Positions 1-6,046 of a DNA stretch of 18,881 bases are shown piece by piece. A program made the position numbers and the translations under genes. A model generated the notes under the pieces. The model was not told the DNA's origin. It was given only the letters and a program-made list of their open reading frames with translations, and did no database searches. Position 1 is the stretch's first letter; every line of letters starts with the position of its first letter. Source of the stretch: an uncultured Clostridia bacterium (GTDB lineage: Bacteria; Bacillota; Clostridia; Oscillospirales; Oscillospiraceae); contig CAMHER010000011.1 in NCBI GenBank assembly GCA_946184215.1, positions 1 through 18,881 of the forward strand, written 5' to 3'.

Positions 1-406
1 GATGCAGGCCGTTTTCCAGGCACTTCTTTTTCAGCTTGCTGTTGGCCGTGGAATACAGCTTGGTTCCCTCGCCGCCGTGGGAGAGGTTGATGCCGTCCAC
101 GTACTTCATCAGTTCGATGGCCTCTCGCTTGCCGACATGCTCAAAGAGCGTGCCGCCGAACTGATTCGTGATATTGTACTTGCCGTCCGAAAATGCTCCT
201 GCGCCGCCGAAGCCGCTCATGATGCTGCAAACGGGGCACTTGACGCAGCTTTTGATCGTTTTGCCGTCGATGGGGCATTTTCTCTTGTCCAGCGGACGGC
301 CCAGTTCAATGACCGCGATCTTCAGTTTCTGCTGTGACTGCGTCAGCTCATAGGCCGTAAAAATACCGCCGGGGCCGGCACCGATCACCACAACGTCATA
401 TTTCAT
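1..406 (-). CDS. FAD-dependent oxidoreductase, COG2509 type (N-terminal part; continues past the window start)
   Basis: The first 135 residues of a flavoprotein are visible; the rest lies beyond position 1. The N-terminus has a classic dinucleotide-binding Rossmann motif, GAGPGG at residues 9-14, followed by an acidic residue after the second strand (VIELG), as expected for FAD binding. A cysteine cluster follows (C44, C54, C57, C60) just before a Gly-rich segment SGFGGAGAFSDGK. This combination is what I know from the uncharacterised FAD-dependent dehydrogenases of COG2509; the substrate is unknown. The start ATG (404-406) has an AGGAG site eight to nine bases upstream. A sigma-A promoter and a terminator-like hairpin lie in the short leader (450-542), so expression may be controlled by attenuation. 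The family call is confident, the reaction is not. Confidence 0.85.
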   Translation of the reverse strand, partial: MKYDVVVIGAGPGGIFTAYELTQSQQKLKIAVIELGRPLDKRKCPIDGKTIKSCVKCPVCSIMSGFGGAGAFSDGKYNITNQFGGTLFEHVGKREAIELMKYVDGINLSHGGEGTKLYSTANSKLKKKCLENGLH

Positions 407-449
407 TTTACTTCACTCCTTGGGTGCATATGCATAGTTTCCTTTTTAG

Positions 450-493
450 AAAAAAGAAAAAACCGCCTCATTTCCACCGGGGAATTGAAACGG
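450..493 (-). terminator. Intrinsic terminator / possible attenuator in the leader of the FAD oxidoreductase gene
   Basis: Read on the minus strand, arms 481-493 and 463-475 form a 13-position stem with two G-U pairs and one mismatch, a five-base loop (476-480), then two runs of six T separated by one C (462-450). It lies between the promoter at 514-542 and the start codon at 406, with only about 14 bases between the predicted transcript start and the hairpin. No convergent or upstream minus-strand gene needs a terminator here, so premature termination of the flavoprotein mRNA is the simplest reading. A perfect 10-bp palindrome (425-434) sits between the hairpin and the ribosome binding site. 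Confidence 0.75.
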
Positions 494-513
494 CTCCAAA
501 TAGTTCCTCGCTT

Positions 514-542
514 ACATTACCACAGATTACCTCCTCTGTCAA
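514..542 (-). promoter_or_regulatory. Sigma-A-type promoter for the FAD oxidoreductase gene
   Basis: On the minus strand a perfect -35 TTGACA (542-537) is followed after exactly 17 bases by TAATGT (519-514). Transcription should start near 507. This is among the strongest promoter matches in the window. Confidence 0.75.
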
Positions 543-631
543 ATGAAATAAATGTAAACTCTCCCCGCTCCGCCCCCGCCTTTCCGCCGCGAGCGAAAAA
601 GGTCGTTTTTCCCGCAGTGCGCTTTTGCTTC

Positions 632-660
632 TTGCGTTTGGCGCAGGGCTGTTGTATAAT
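632..660 (+). promoter_or_regulatory. Promoter of the tRNA-Pro gene
   Basis: TTGCGT (632-637), a 17-base spacer, then a perfect TATAAT (655-660). The predicted start near 667 is about 30 bases before the mature tRNA 5' end, leaving a short leader for RNase P to remove. Confidence 0.75.
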
Positions 661-695
661 ATTTCCGCCGCTCAGCGCGGCTTTGCAAAACATTT

Positions 696-771
696 CCGGG
701 TGTAGCGCAGCTGGTAGCGCGCTTGGTTTGGGACCAAGATGCCGGGGGTTCGAATCCCTTCACTCGGACCA
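696..771 (+). tRNA. tRNA-Pro (anticodon UGG)
   Basis: The 76-base cloverleaf folds cleanly. The acceptor stem CCGGGTG (696-702) pairs with CACTCGG (761-767), with one G-U pair. The anticodon stem CTTGG/CCAAG holds the loop TTTGGGA, giving anticodon TGG. The T loop has GGTTCGAATC, and the 3' CCA (769-771) is encoded. It reads proline codons CCA and, by wobble, CCG. The gene stands alone with its own promoter (632-660) and terminator (775-811). Confidence 0.97.
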
Positions 772-774
772 AAG

Positions 775-811
775 CCTCGACGCCTCTTCTGGGGTGTCGA
801 GGTTTTGCTTT
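775..811 (+). terminator. Intrinsic terminator of tRNA-Pro
   Basis: A 10-bp stem (775-784 with 793-802, one G-U pair) with an eight-base loop is followed by TTTTGCTTT. It begins four bases after the encoded CCA. Confidence 0.88.
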
Positions 812-830
812 CGCGGCAGGGTTTGGTTTT

Positions 831-854
831 TTGTCATTTGGTATTTTATGACAA
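831..854. repeat. Inverted repeat (operator-like) over the lipoprotein promoter
   Basis: TTGTCAT (831-837) and its exact reverse complement ATGACAA (848-854) are separated by 10 bases. The arms flank the candidate -35 element at 838-843, a layout typical of a dimeric regulator site. No regulator gene is adjacent. Confidence 0.4.
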
Positions 855-866
855 TGGTGTGATAAT
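838..866 (+). promoter_or_regulatory. Candidate promoter of the Thr-rich lipoprotein gene
   Basis: TTGGTA (838-843), 17 bases, GATAAT (861-866). An alternative is ATGACA (848-853) with TGTTAT (872-877) at an 18-base spacing. Either would start transcription 40 to 60 bases before the start codon at 927. Confidence 0.5.
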
Positions 867-926
867 ACCTGTGTTATGCTTTAGCCACAACATGAGAAAA
901 CAAAAAGAAACGGAGAAAAGAGAAAA

Positions 927-1553
927 ATGAAAAACAGAAAGATGTTCAAAGGAATCGCCCTGCTGCTGGCAGCCGTGATGGTTTTCGCCCTGACGGGATG
1001 CGAAACCTCCAGCACCCACACCAGCTCCACCGCTGTGACCACCAGTGTGACTGACGAAAACGGCAACACCACTACCAACACCATGACCAGCGTGACCGAC
1101 GCCGACGGCAACACGACCACCACCAACACCACGACCGAGAGCGGCGGCAGCCTTTCCGGAGAAGACGCCGAAGCTTCGGAAAGCGATTGGGACGAGCTGG
1201 CCGGGCGCATGTATTCCCTTTACGACATCGGCGCGGAGGGCACCAACGAGGCCGGTGACACTTTCTACTATGCCTTCAGCGAAGACGAGGGCGACATGGC
1301 CGCTCTGATCATTGTCTCCGCCGACGGAATGAATTACTGGGGCCGTGAAGGCGCCGTTGAGCCGATGGAGGATCACGTTGTACTGCGCAGCGACTCCATG
1401 GGCGACGAGACGCCGTATGTTTTCAGCGAGGTCGATGAGGACGGATATTTCACCATCACCTTCCTCAGCGACGGAGACATTGCCCAGATGCAGCTTGTCG
1501 ATCAGGACACCATCATCGCCGACATGATCGCCTGCATGCGGGAGTTCCGGTAA
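927..1553 (+). CDS. Small Thr-rich lipoprotein of unknown function
   Basis: A 208-residue protein with a bacterial lipoprotein signal: a basic N-terminus, a hydrophobic stretch (about residues 9-22) and lipobox LTGC with the lipidated Cys at 25, so it should be anchored on the outer face of the membrane. The next 45 residues or so are almost all Thr, Ser, Asn and Asp and contain two tandem 15-residue units (TSVTDxxGNTTT). The remaining part, about residues 75-208, is acidic and looks like a compact globular domain (alternating YAF, ALIIVSADG and VVLRSDS-type strands). I do not recognise the domain. The start has GGAG 11 bases upstream. It is a single-gene unit, with a candidate promoter at 838-866, an operator-like palindrome and a shared terminator at 1572-1611. 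Confidence 0.85.
   Translation: MKNRKMFKGIALLLAAVMVFALTGCETSSTHTSSTAVTTSVTDENGNTTTNTMTSVTDADGNTTTTNTTTESGGSLSGEDAEASESDWDELAGRMYSLYDIGAEGTNEAGDTFYYAFSEDEGDMAALIIVSADGMNYWGREGAVEPMEDHVVLRSDSMGDETPYVFSEVDEDGYFTITFLSDGDIAQMQLVDQDTIIADMIACMREFR
1041..1130 (+). repeat. Tandem 45-bp repeat (two copies) within the lipoprotein gene
   Basis: Units 1041-1085 and 1086-1130 each encode 15 residues beginning TSVTD, then GN and a Thr/Asn run. The two differ mainly at the EN/AD positions and by a shift in the Thr run. The DNA copies are diverged at third positions. Confidence 0.75.
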
Positions 1554-1571
1554 GAAGCACCTGCCAATACC

Positions 1572-1611
1572 AAAAGGACTCTGATCCGTTCCCGGTCAGA
1601 GTCCTTTTTGC
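1572..1611. terminator. Bidirectional intrinsic terminator between convergent genes
   Basis: A perfect 9-bp stem (1576-1584 with 1596-1604) is flanked by AAAA on the left and TTTTT on the right, so it can stop the lipoprotein transcript from the left and the acetyltransferase transcript from the right. Confidence 0.88.
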
Positions 1612-1616
1612 TTTCG

Positions 1617-2288
1617 TCATACTGCCGCCTGCGGTTTTCTCTCCTCACAGAAGGTTTCGATCTCCCGCTGCAGCAGCCGGAATACGTTCGCCAGTAAAAA
1701 GCCGTCCGCAACGGCGTGATTGAGACGCACGCTGACGGGCATCATCAATCTTCCGTTTTCCTCCCGGTACCTCCCCCAATTGACAATGGGAGCAAAATAC
1801 AGATACCCGTCCGGCAGCTCCACATTCAGCGCGTCATAGGAAAACCAGGGAATATACGAGGCATCGAACCAGTTGGGGTGGCCTTCCGCGTCCAGGCCGT
1901 ATGCCCGGCTCTGCTTTGCCCGCTCCAGATCCCCCAGCGCGGCAGGATAAAAGAGCTCATAGTCCGTATCATAGCGGGTATAGACGGGGGTACAGGTCTC
2001 GGTATCCTCGTGGAACACATACTGGGTCGGATGGATCACATCGTAGCAGATCAGTTGATCCGTCTGCCAGAGATAGCCCATCCGGTAATCCTCCCGGGAA
2101 TTGAGCACTTTGGCAAGAATATACAGAAAATCCAGACTGAATTTGGTGCCCCGCGACTTTGAGCTGGCAGCCAGCCCGGTCACGTCGATGCGGCCAGTCA
2201 TGGATATCGAACATTTGCAATCCTCCGAAAAGTGACGGTATATGCCTTTGCGGTAATAGTTTTCTTTCTCGATCACTTTATAGCTCAT
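1617..2288 (-). CDS. Chloramphenicol acetyltransferase-like (CatA-family) acyltransferase
   Basis: 223 residues, close to the length of type A chloramphenicol acetyltransferases. The C-terminal motif NHAVADG (H191, D195, G196) matches the family's HHxxxDG active-site signature and keeps the catalytic His and the structural Asp; the usual first His is Asn. Other family-like stretches are IDVTGL near residue 35, the SYIPWFSYDALNVE region (about 145-157) and a MPVSVRLNH strand leading to the active site. The family forms trimers that transfer acetyl from acetyl-CoA to a hydroxyl. Many chromosomal CAT-like proteins do not confer resistance, so the substrate is open. The ATG overlaps the stop of the upstream membrane-protein gene (ATGA) and has GGAGG in that gene's last codons, so translation is coupled. 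Confidence 0.87.
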   Translation of the reverse strand: MSYKVIEKENYYRKGIYRHFSEDCKCSISMTGRIDVTGLAASSKSRGTKFSLDFLYILAKVLNSREDYRMGYLWQTDQLICYDVIHPTQYVFHEDTETCTPVYTRYDTDYELFYPAALGDLERAKQSRAYGLDAEGHPNWFDASYIPWFSYDALNVELPDGYLYFAPIVNWGRYREENGRLMMPVSVRLNHAVADGFLLANVFRLLQREIETFCEERKPQAAV

Positions 2289-2683
2289 TCCGCTTTTCCT
2301 CCCCGTCTGTTCAGTTCAGTCTCCACCTTGTTCAGCGTGTCGAAAAAACGCGCTGTTGCCACGGCAGGCCCACAAAGCAGAAGGCCGAATACGTTCCAGT
2401 CGAACATGTGCCGGAAGGAGGTCAGCTTTCCCCCGATCCCCAGTTCCAGCGCCTTTGCCCGCAGCTCTTCGGCAATCCGCGCCATCCACACCAGGGTATA
2501 GAGGAACAGCGTCGGGATCCCCAGCAGATAGGCCACATAGTAGCGCTGCGTCCGCCTGCCCAGGATCTCGTCCAGCTCGTCCTGCAGGCCGCACTGCATG
2601 TAGATGAGAAAAAACAGCCCCGCCGTAAAGAAGTCCGTCATCCCCAGCAGAAACCCGGGCCGGTTGGTATGCCGAAATCTCAT
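2285..2683 (-). CDS. Small membrane protein, DUF4234-like
   Basis: 132 residues with about three hydrophobic segments: roughly 14-31, 49-67 and 94-108. The segment YLLGIPTLFLYTLVWMARIAEEL followed by a basic amphipathic stretch, and the C-terminal FFDTLNKVETELN, resemble DUF4234 membrane proteins. I am fairly but not fully sure of that family, and its function is unknown. The start ATG has AGGAG eight bases upstream. It is the first gene of a two-gene unit with the CAT-like enzyme (4-base overlap), transcribed from a likely extended -10 promoter at 2787-2815. Confidence 0.75.
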   Translation of the reverse strand: MRFRHTNRPGFLLGMTDFFTAGLFFLIYMQCGLQDELDEILGRRTQRYYVAYLLGIPTLFLYTLVWMARIAEELRAKALELGIGGKLTSFRHMFDWNVFGLLLCGPAVATARFFDTLNKVETELNRRGGKAE

Positions 2684-2786
2684 GTCTCGTTCTCCTGTCT
2701 TTCAATCAAAATGACGCGGCTCGTTTCGCTCTCCGGGCGCCGGAACTGCTTCCTCCCGTTTCGTCCCGCTGTTTCTCTTGGGCAGA

Positions 2787-2815
2787 AGTATACCATATTC
2801 CGGTAAAAAAGAAAA
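2787..2815 (-). promoter_or_regulatory. Extended -10 promoter of the DUF4234-like/CAT-like gene pair
   Basis: On the minus strand TGGTATACT (2795-2787) gives an extended -10 (TGn plus TATACT). The -35 position 17 bases upstream is only TTTTCT (2815-2810). Predicted start is near 2780, giving a leader of about 100 bases with no clear hairpin or riboswitch. Confidence 0.55.
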
Positions 2816-2869
2816 CACAAAAGCCCCTCTTTTCCCGCCTTTTCCCTGCAAGAATGTTCTCTCTCCATC

Positions 2870-2898
2870 TTGCGCAGCCCGGGACGGTGTGCTAACAT
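2870..2898 (+). promoter_or_regulatory. Promoter of the YwaF-family gene
   Basis: TTGCGC (2870-2875), 17 bases, TAACAT (2893-2898) preceded by TGC, an extended -10. Start is predicted near 2905. The 2684-2981 interval holds this promoter and the divergent one at 2787-2815, and nothing else I can support. Confidence 0.55.
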
Positions 2899-2981
2899 GA
2901 ATAAAAGAAGAAAAAGGTTTCCCTGCGGTGTCTGCGCTCTTGGTATAACTGCCGGGCCGCATCTTGGACAGGAGGGCTGAT

Positions 2982-3776
2982 ATGAACGACGTCGCTGATT
3001 TCCGGATCGTGCATCCCTTCAACGGGATCTTCTGCCTCATGCTCGGGTTTTTCGCTCTGCTGCTTGTTCTCTCCGCGCTGGCACTGCGGAGAAAGAGCGC
3101 GACGGTGCGCGAACATGTGCTGATCGCTGCCTGTTTGGTTACGCTCATCGGCTATTTTGTCTATAAGCACTTTCTTTCGCTGGATACGGATTACAACGTT
3201 ATCACCGCCGCGATGGGCGGCTTCAACTGGTGGGGTGAGCTGCCGCTGCAGCTTTGCAACATCAATATGCTGCTGATCCCCCTTGCCGTCTGGCGCAGGA
3301 GCCGCCCTCTCCAGTGCTTCTGCTTCTTTCTCGGCCCGCTGGGCGCGCTGATGGCGCTCGTCATGCCAGGCAACGGCTTTGACGGCTACTCTCTGCTGCT
3401 GCCGCGGATGCTGGGCTATTACGGCACGCATTTCATGATCATCATCGAGGGGCTGGCTCTCGTGGCCTTCGGACTGTTTCGCCCGCGCTTTCGCGACCTG
3501 CCGCGTGCTGTCCTCGCCGCATTGGCGATCAGCTTCTGCGTTTTTCTCATTGACCTTTTTCTGCGGCGGACCGGGCTGCATCCGAAAGCGAACTATTTCT
3601 TCGCCATGGAACCAGAGGGCAATTTCCTGCTGGAGATTTTCCACCGCTGGATCCCCGTGCCGTTTCTCTATCTGCTTCCGTGTACCCTGATTCTGGGCGT
3701 CTATATGCTCCTTGTCACAACGCCCTTTGCCATAGCGGACCGCCTCCGGGAAAGGAAGCCTTCGCACGCCGTGTGA
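2982..3776 (+). CDS. YwaF family (TIGR02206/TMEM164-like) integral membrane protein
   Basis: 264 residues with about seven hydrophobic segments. The conserved-looking core is WWGELPLQLCNINMLLIPLAV (about residues 80-100), then a segment with GPLGALMALVMPG and a YYGTHFMIIIEG helix. ELPLQLCNI followed later by a membrane-embedded His is the signature I associate with B. subtilis YwaF and eukaryotic TMEM164. TMEM164 has been described as an acyltransferase with a Cys active site, and the Cys in LQLCNI is the natural candidate here, but this bacterial protein's role is unknown. I chose the ATG at 2982 because an AGGAGGG site (2970-2976) sits six bases before it; an in-frame TTG at 2964 would overlap that site. 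No terminator separates it from the EamA gene 37 bases on. Confidence 0.82.
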   Translation: MNDVADFRIVHPFNGIFCLMLGFFALLLVLSALALRRKSATVREHVLIAACLVTLIGYFVYKHFLSLDTDYNVITAAMGGFNWWGELPLQLCNINMLLIPLAVWRRSRPLQCFCFFLGPLGALMALVMPGNGFDGYSLLLPRMLGYYGTHFMIIIEGLALVAFGLFRPRFRDLPRAVLAALAISFCVFLIDLFLRRTGLHPKANYFFAMEPEGNFLLEIFHRWIPVPFLYLLPCTLILGVYMLLVTTPFAIADRLRERKPSHAV

Positions 3777-3813
3777 CTGTTCGACCACCGCCCGCTCCAC
3801 AAGAAAAGATGCT

Positions 3814-4710
3814 ATGAACAACAAACAAGCCTCCCCTGAAAACCGCCCCTCTCTGCTTCACGACGGGCTTTATCTGCTGTCCATGCTGGTTTTCGGCACG
3901 AACGGCCTGCTTGTCGCGCGTCTTTCGCTCTCTGCCAGTCAGATCGTGCTGCTGCGCACGCTCATCGGCGGCGCGGCGCTGACGGCCGTGGTCCTGCTGC
4001 GCGGCGGCTTTGACCGCTCCGACAGCCGCGCCGAGCGCATCTCCCTCCTTCTCGGCGGGACGGCGCTGGGTCTGAACTGGATCGCCTTGTTTGAGGCGTA
4101 CCGGCTGCTGAACGTCAGTCTTGCCACGCTGCTCTACTATGTGGGGCCGATGCTGGTCCTGCTGCTCTCTCCCCTTCTGTTCCGGGAAAAGCTGCGGGGG
4201 GCAAAGCTTGCCGCGCTCGGCCTTGTGGCCGTGGGGCTTGTCTGTATCAGCGGCAGCATCAAGCGCGGCAGCGGTCACGCTCCGGGTCTTGCGGCGGGCC
4301 TTCTCTCCGCGCTCTTCTATGCCGCGCTCATCGTTTTCAACAAGCGGATCAAGCGCAGCTCCGGTCTGCAGACGGCGGCCATTGAGCTGGACACGGCCTT
4401 TGTCGTTGTGCTGGTCTATGTGCTGCTCACGTCCTCTCTCCCCCGTCCGCAGCGCGCCGATTTGCCCTATCTTGCCGTGATCGGCCTCGTCAATACCGCT
4501 CTTGCCTATCTGCTGTACTTTTCCGCCGTGCAGCGGCTCTCCGGGCAGACCGTCGCCCTGCTCAGCTATGCCGATCCCGTCTCGGCGCTGCTTTTCTCCG
4601 CTCTGTTCCTGCGCGAGGCCCTGACGCCGCTGCAGCTGCTGGGCGCGGTCCTTATCATCGGCGGGGCGGCGCTGGGTGAGCGTGGCGGGACGAGGAGTCC
4701 TGAGCCCTGA
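3814..4710 (+). CDS. EamA-family (DMT superfamily) transporter
   Basis: 298 residues, about ten transmembrane helices arranged as two EamA repeats (roughly residues 15-140 and 155-288). Typical landmarks are FGTNGLLVAR in helix 1, the RTLIGGAAL segment of helix 2, LLYYVGPMLVLLLSPLLFREKL at the end of repeat 1, and SYADPVSALLFSALFLREALTPLQLLG at the same point in repeat 2. The superfamily exports or exchanges small metabolites such as amino acids; the substrate cannot be read from sequence. The ribosome binding site is weak (AAGAAAAG before ATG), and the gene sits 37 bases after the YwaF-family gene, so it is probably in the same transcript. Confidence 0.92.
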   Translation: MNNKQASPENRPSLLHDGLYLLSMLVFGTNGLLVARLSLSASQIVLLRTLIGGAALTAVVLLRGGFDRSDSRAERISLLLGGTALGLNWIALFEAYRLLNVSLATLLYYVGPMLVLLLSPLLFREKLRGAKLAALGLVAVGLVCISGSIKRGSGHAPGLAAGLLSALFYAALIVFNKRIKRSSGLQTAAIELDTAFVVVLVYVLLTSSLPRPQRADLPYLAVIGLVNTALAYLLYFSAVQRLSGQTVALLSYADPVSALLFSALFLREALTPLQLLGAVLIIGGAALGERGGTRSPEP

Positions 4711-4797
4711 GCGCAGCTGTTTTACCGATATTACAAGTAAGCGATGCGCTCGCCGCGCTCTCCGCTGCGCGCTGTGAGCACATTGCAAGGAGTATGT

Positions 4798-5925
4798 ATG
4801 TCTGCTGTCCGTTCTTTTCTCCGGCGCGAGCCGGTGCTGCTGATCGCATCCGCCGCAGCTCTTATCAGCTGCCTTTTCGTTCCCCCCGACCGCTTTTACC
4901 TTGCCTACTTTGACTTGCGCACCCTGGCGCTGCTCTACTGTCTGATGACCGTCGTGGCAGGCCTTCGCGGCGCGGGTCTTTTCGCCCATCTCGCCCACAC
5001 GCTCTGTGAAAAGGCGCCGAACGTGCGCGTGGTCGCGCTGGTGCTGGTGCTGCTGTGCTTTTTCTCCGCCATGCTGATTACGAACGATGTCGCCCTGCTC
5101 ACCTTCGTTCCCTTCGCCGTTGTCGTTATGGGGATGGCAGACGGTGGAAAGGACAGTCTCATCCGGATCGTCGTGCTGCAGACCGTAGCGGCCAATCTGG
5201 GCAGCATGCTGACGCCCGTGGGAAATCCGCAGAACCTGTATCTGTACTCCTTCTATGACCTGGGCTTTTCTGCCTTTGTGTCCACAACGCTGCCCTATTG
5301 GCTGCTCTCGCTGCTTGGCGTTTGCTTGGGCTGTCTCACGCTGCCCAAGGCTCCTCTTCCGGTATTCCTGGGCGAGGAGCCCGGGCTGGATACGCGCACG
5401 CTTGTGCTGCACCTGGCGCTCTTCCTTCTCTGTCTTGCGGTGGTGCTGCGCGTCCTGTCCTGGCCGGTCATGCTTGTGGTCCTGGTGGCTGTACTGCTGA
5501 TCTTTGACCGCCGTGTCCTCCTCAAGGCCGACTTTCTGCTGCTTCTGACCTTTGCCGCATTCTTCATCTTTTCCGGCAACCTTGCCCGCATCGGCACGGT
5601 AGACCGCCTGCTGCGCCGTCTGCTGGCCGGAAGGGAATATCTCGTCTCGCTCCTTGCCAGCCAGTTCATCAGCAACGTGCCTGCGGCGCTTCTGCTCTCC
5701 GGCTTTACCGCCGGGGCAAGAGAGCTTCTCCTTGGTGTCAATATCGGCGGACTCGGCACGCCCATTGCGAGCCTGGCCAGTCTGATCGGCATGAAGCTCT
5801 ACTCTCATTCCGAGCACGCCCATACGGGGCGGTATCTTGTGGACTTCACCCTGGTCAACGTTGTATTTCTGCTGCTGCTCTCCCTCTTCCATATGCTCCT
5901 GCAGAGAGCACCTTGGTTTACATAA
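4798..5925 (+). CDS. SLC13/ArsB-superfamily permease (CitMHS-like anion transporter)
   Basis: 375 residues, about ten to eleven membrane spans. Each half carries an ion-transporter-type re-entrant motif: ITNDVALLTFVPF with GSMLTPVGNPQNLY in the first half, and FISNVPAALLLSGF with NIGGLGTPIASLASLIG in the second. TPVGNPQN and the SNVPA...GTP pair are hallmarks of the divalent anion/Na+ symporter, citrate/Mg and arsenite-permease superfamily. The exact substrate (dicarboxylate, sulfate, other anion) is not determinable. The ATG at 4798 has AGGAG five bases upstream; an upstream in-frame ATG at 4744 lacks a site and adds a non-hydrophobic tail. It follows the EamA gene by 87 bases. No terminator is seen after it, so some readthrough into the kinase operon is possible. 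Confidence 0.88.
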   Translation: MSAVRSFLRREPVLLIASAAALISCLFVPPDRFYLAYFDLRTLALLYCLMTVVAGLRGAGLFAHLAHTLCEKAPNVRVVALVLVLLCFFSAMLITNDVALLTFVPFAVVVMGMADGGKDSLIRIVVLQTVAANLGSMLTPVGNPQNLYLYSFYDLGFSAFVSTTLPYWLLSLLGVCLGCLTLPKAPLPVFLGEEPGLDTRTLVLHLALFLLCLAVVLRVLSWPVMLVVLVAVLLIFDRRVLLKADFLLLLTFAAFFIFSGNLARIGTVDRLLRRLLAGREYLVSLLASQFISNVPAALLLSGFTAGARELLLGVNIGGLGTPIASLASLIGMKLYSHSEHAHTGRYLVDFTLVNVVFLLLLSLFHMLLQRAPWFT

Positions 5926-5959
5926 CAAATGTGCTGTCTCTTTCGCGCCATTCTGTGAA

Positions 5960-5988
5960 TTGATTTCGCTGTTTGCGCATGATATAAT
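5960..5988 (+). promoter_or_regulatory. Promoter of the kinase/HD-GYP-like/alr operon
   Basis: TTGATT (5960-5965), 17 bases, perfect TATAAT (5983-5988). Start is predicted near 5995, giving a leader of about 50 bases. Confidence 0.75.
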
Positions 5989-6046
5989 AAAGAATACGAA
6001 ACACTTTGCCGTTCCGGCGTGGACGTGAGCGAGGAGCGTGTACCAA

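Noticed and set aside
539..772. A 77-residue minus-strand protein with a GFEPPASWSQTKRA-type stretch
   Set aside because: This is the well-known spurious translation of the antisense strand of a tRNA gene; the tRNA-Pro at 696-771 explains it.
485..862. A 125-residue plus-strand frame crossing the tRNA
   Set aside because: It runs through promoter, tRNA and terminator, has no ribosome binding site and no recognisable composition.
2892..3824. A 310-codon minus-strand frame opposite the YwaF-family gene
   Set aside because: The product is a Gln/His/Arg/Glu-rich antisense shadow of a membrane protein.
4711..4797. Separate promoter or terminator between the EamA and SLC13-type genes
   Set aside because: I found only loosely matching hexamers and short GC-rich inverted repeats, none convincing.
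3715..5928. A 737-codon minus-strand frame opposite the EamA and SLC13-type genes
   Set aside because: Same codon-bias shadow. Its product is a Gln/Lys/Arg/Gly-rich string, as expected from the antisense of hydrophobic membrane proteins.
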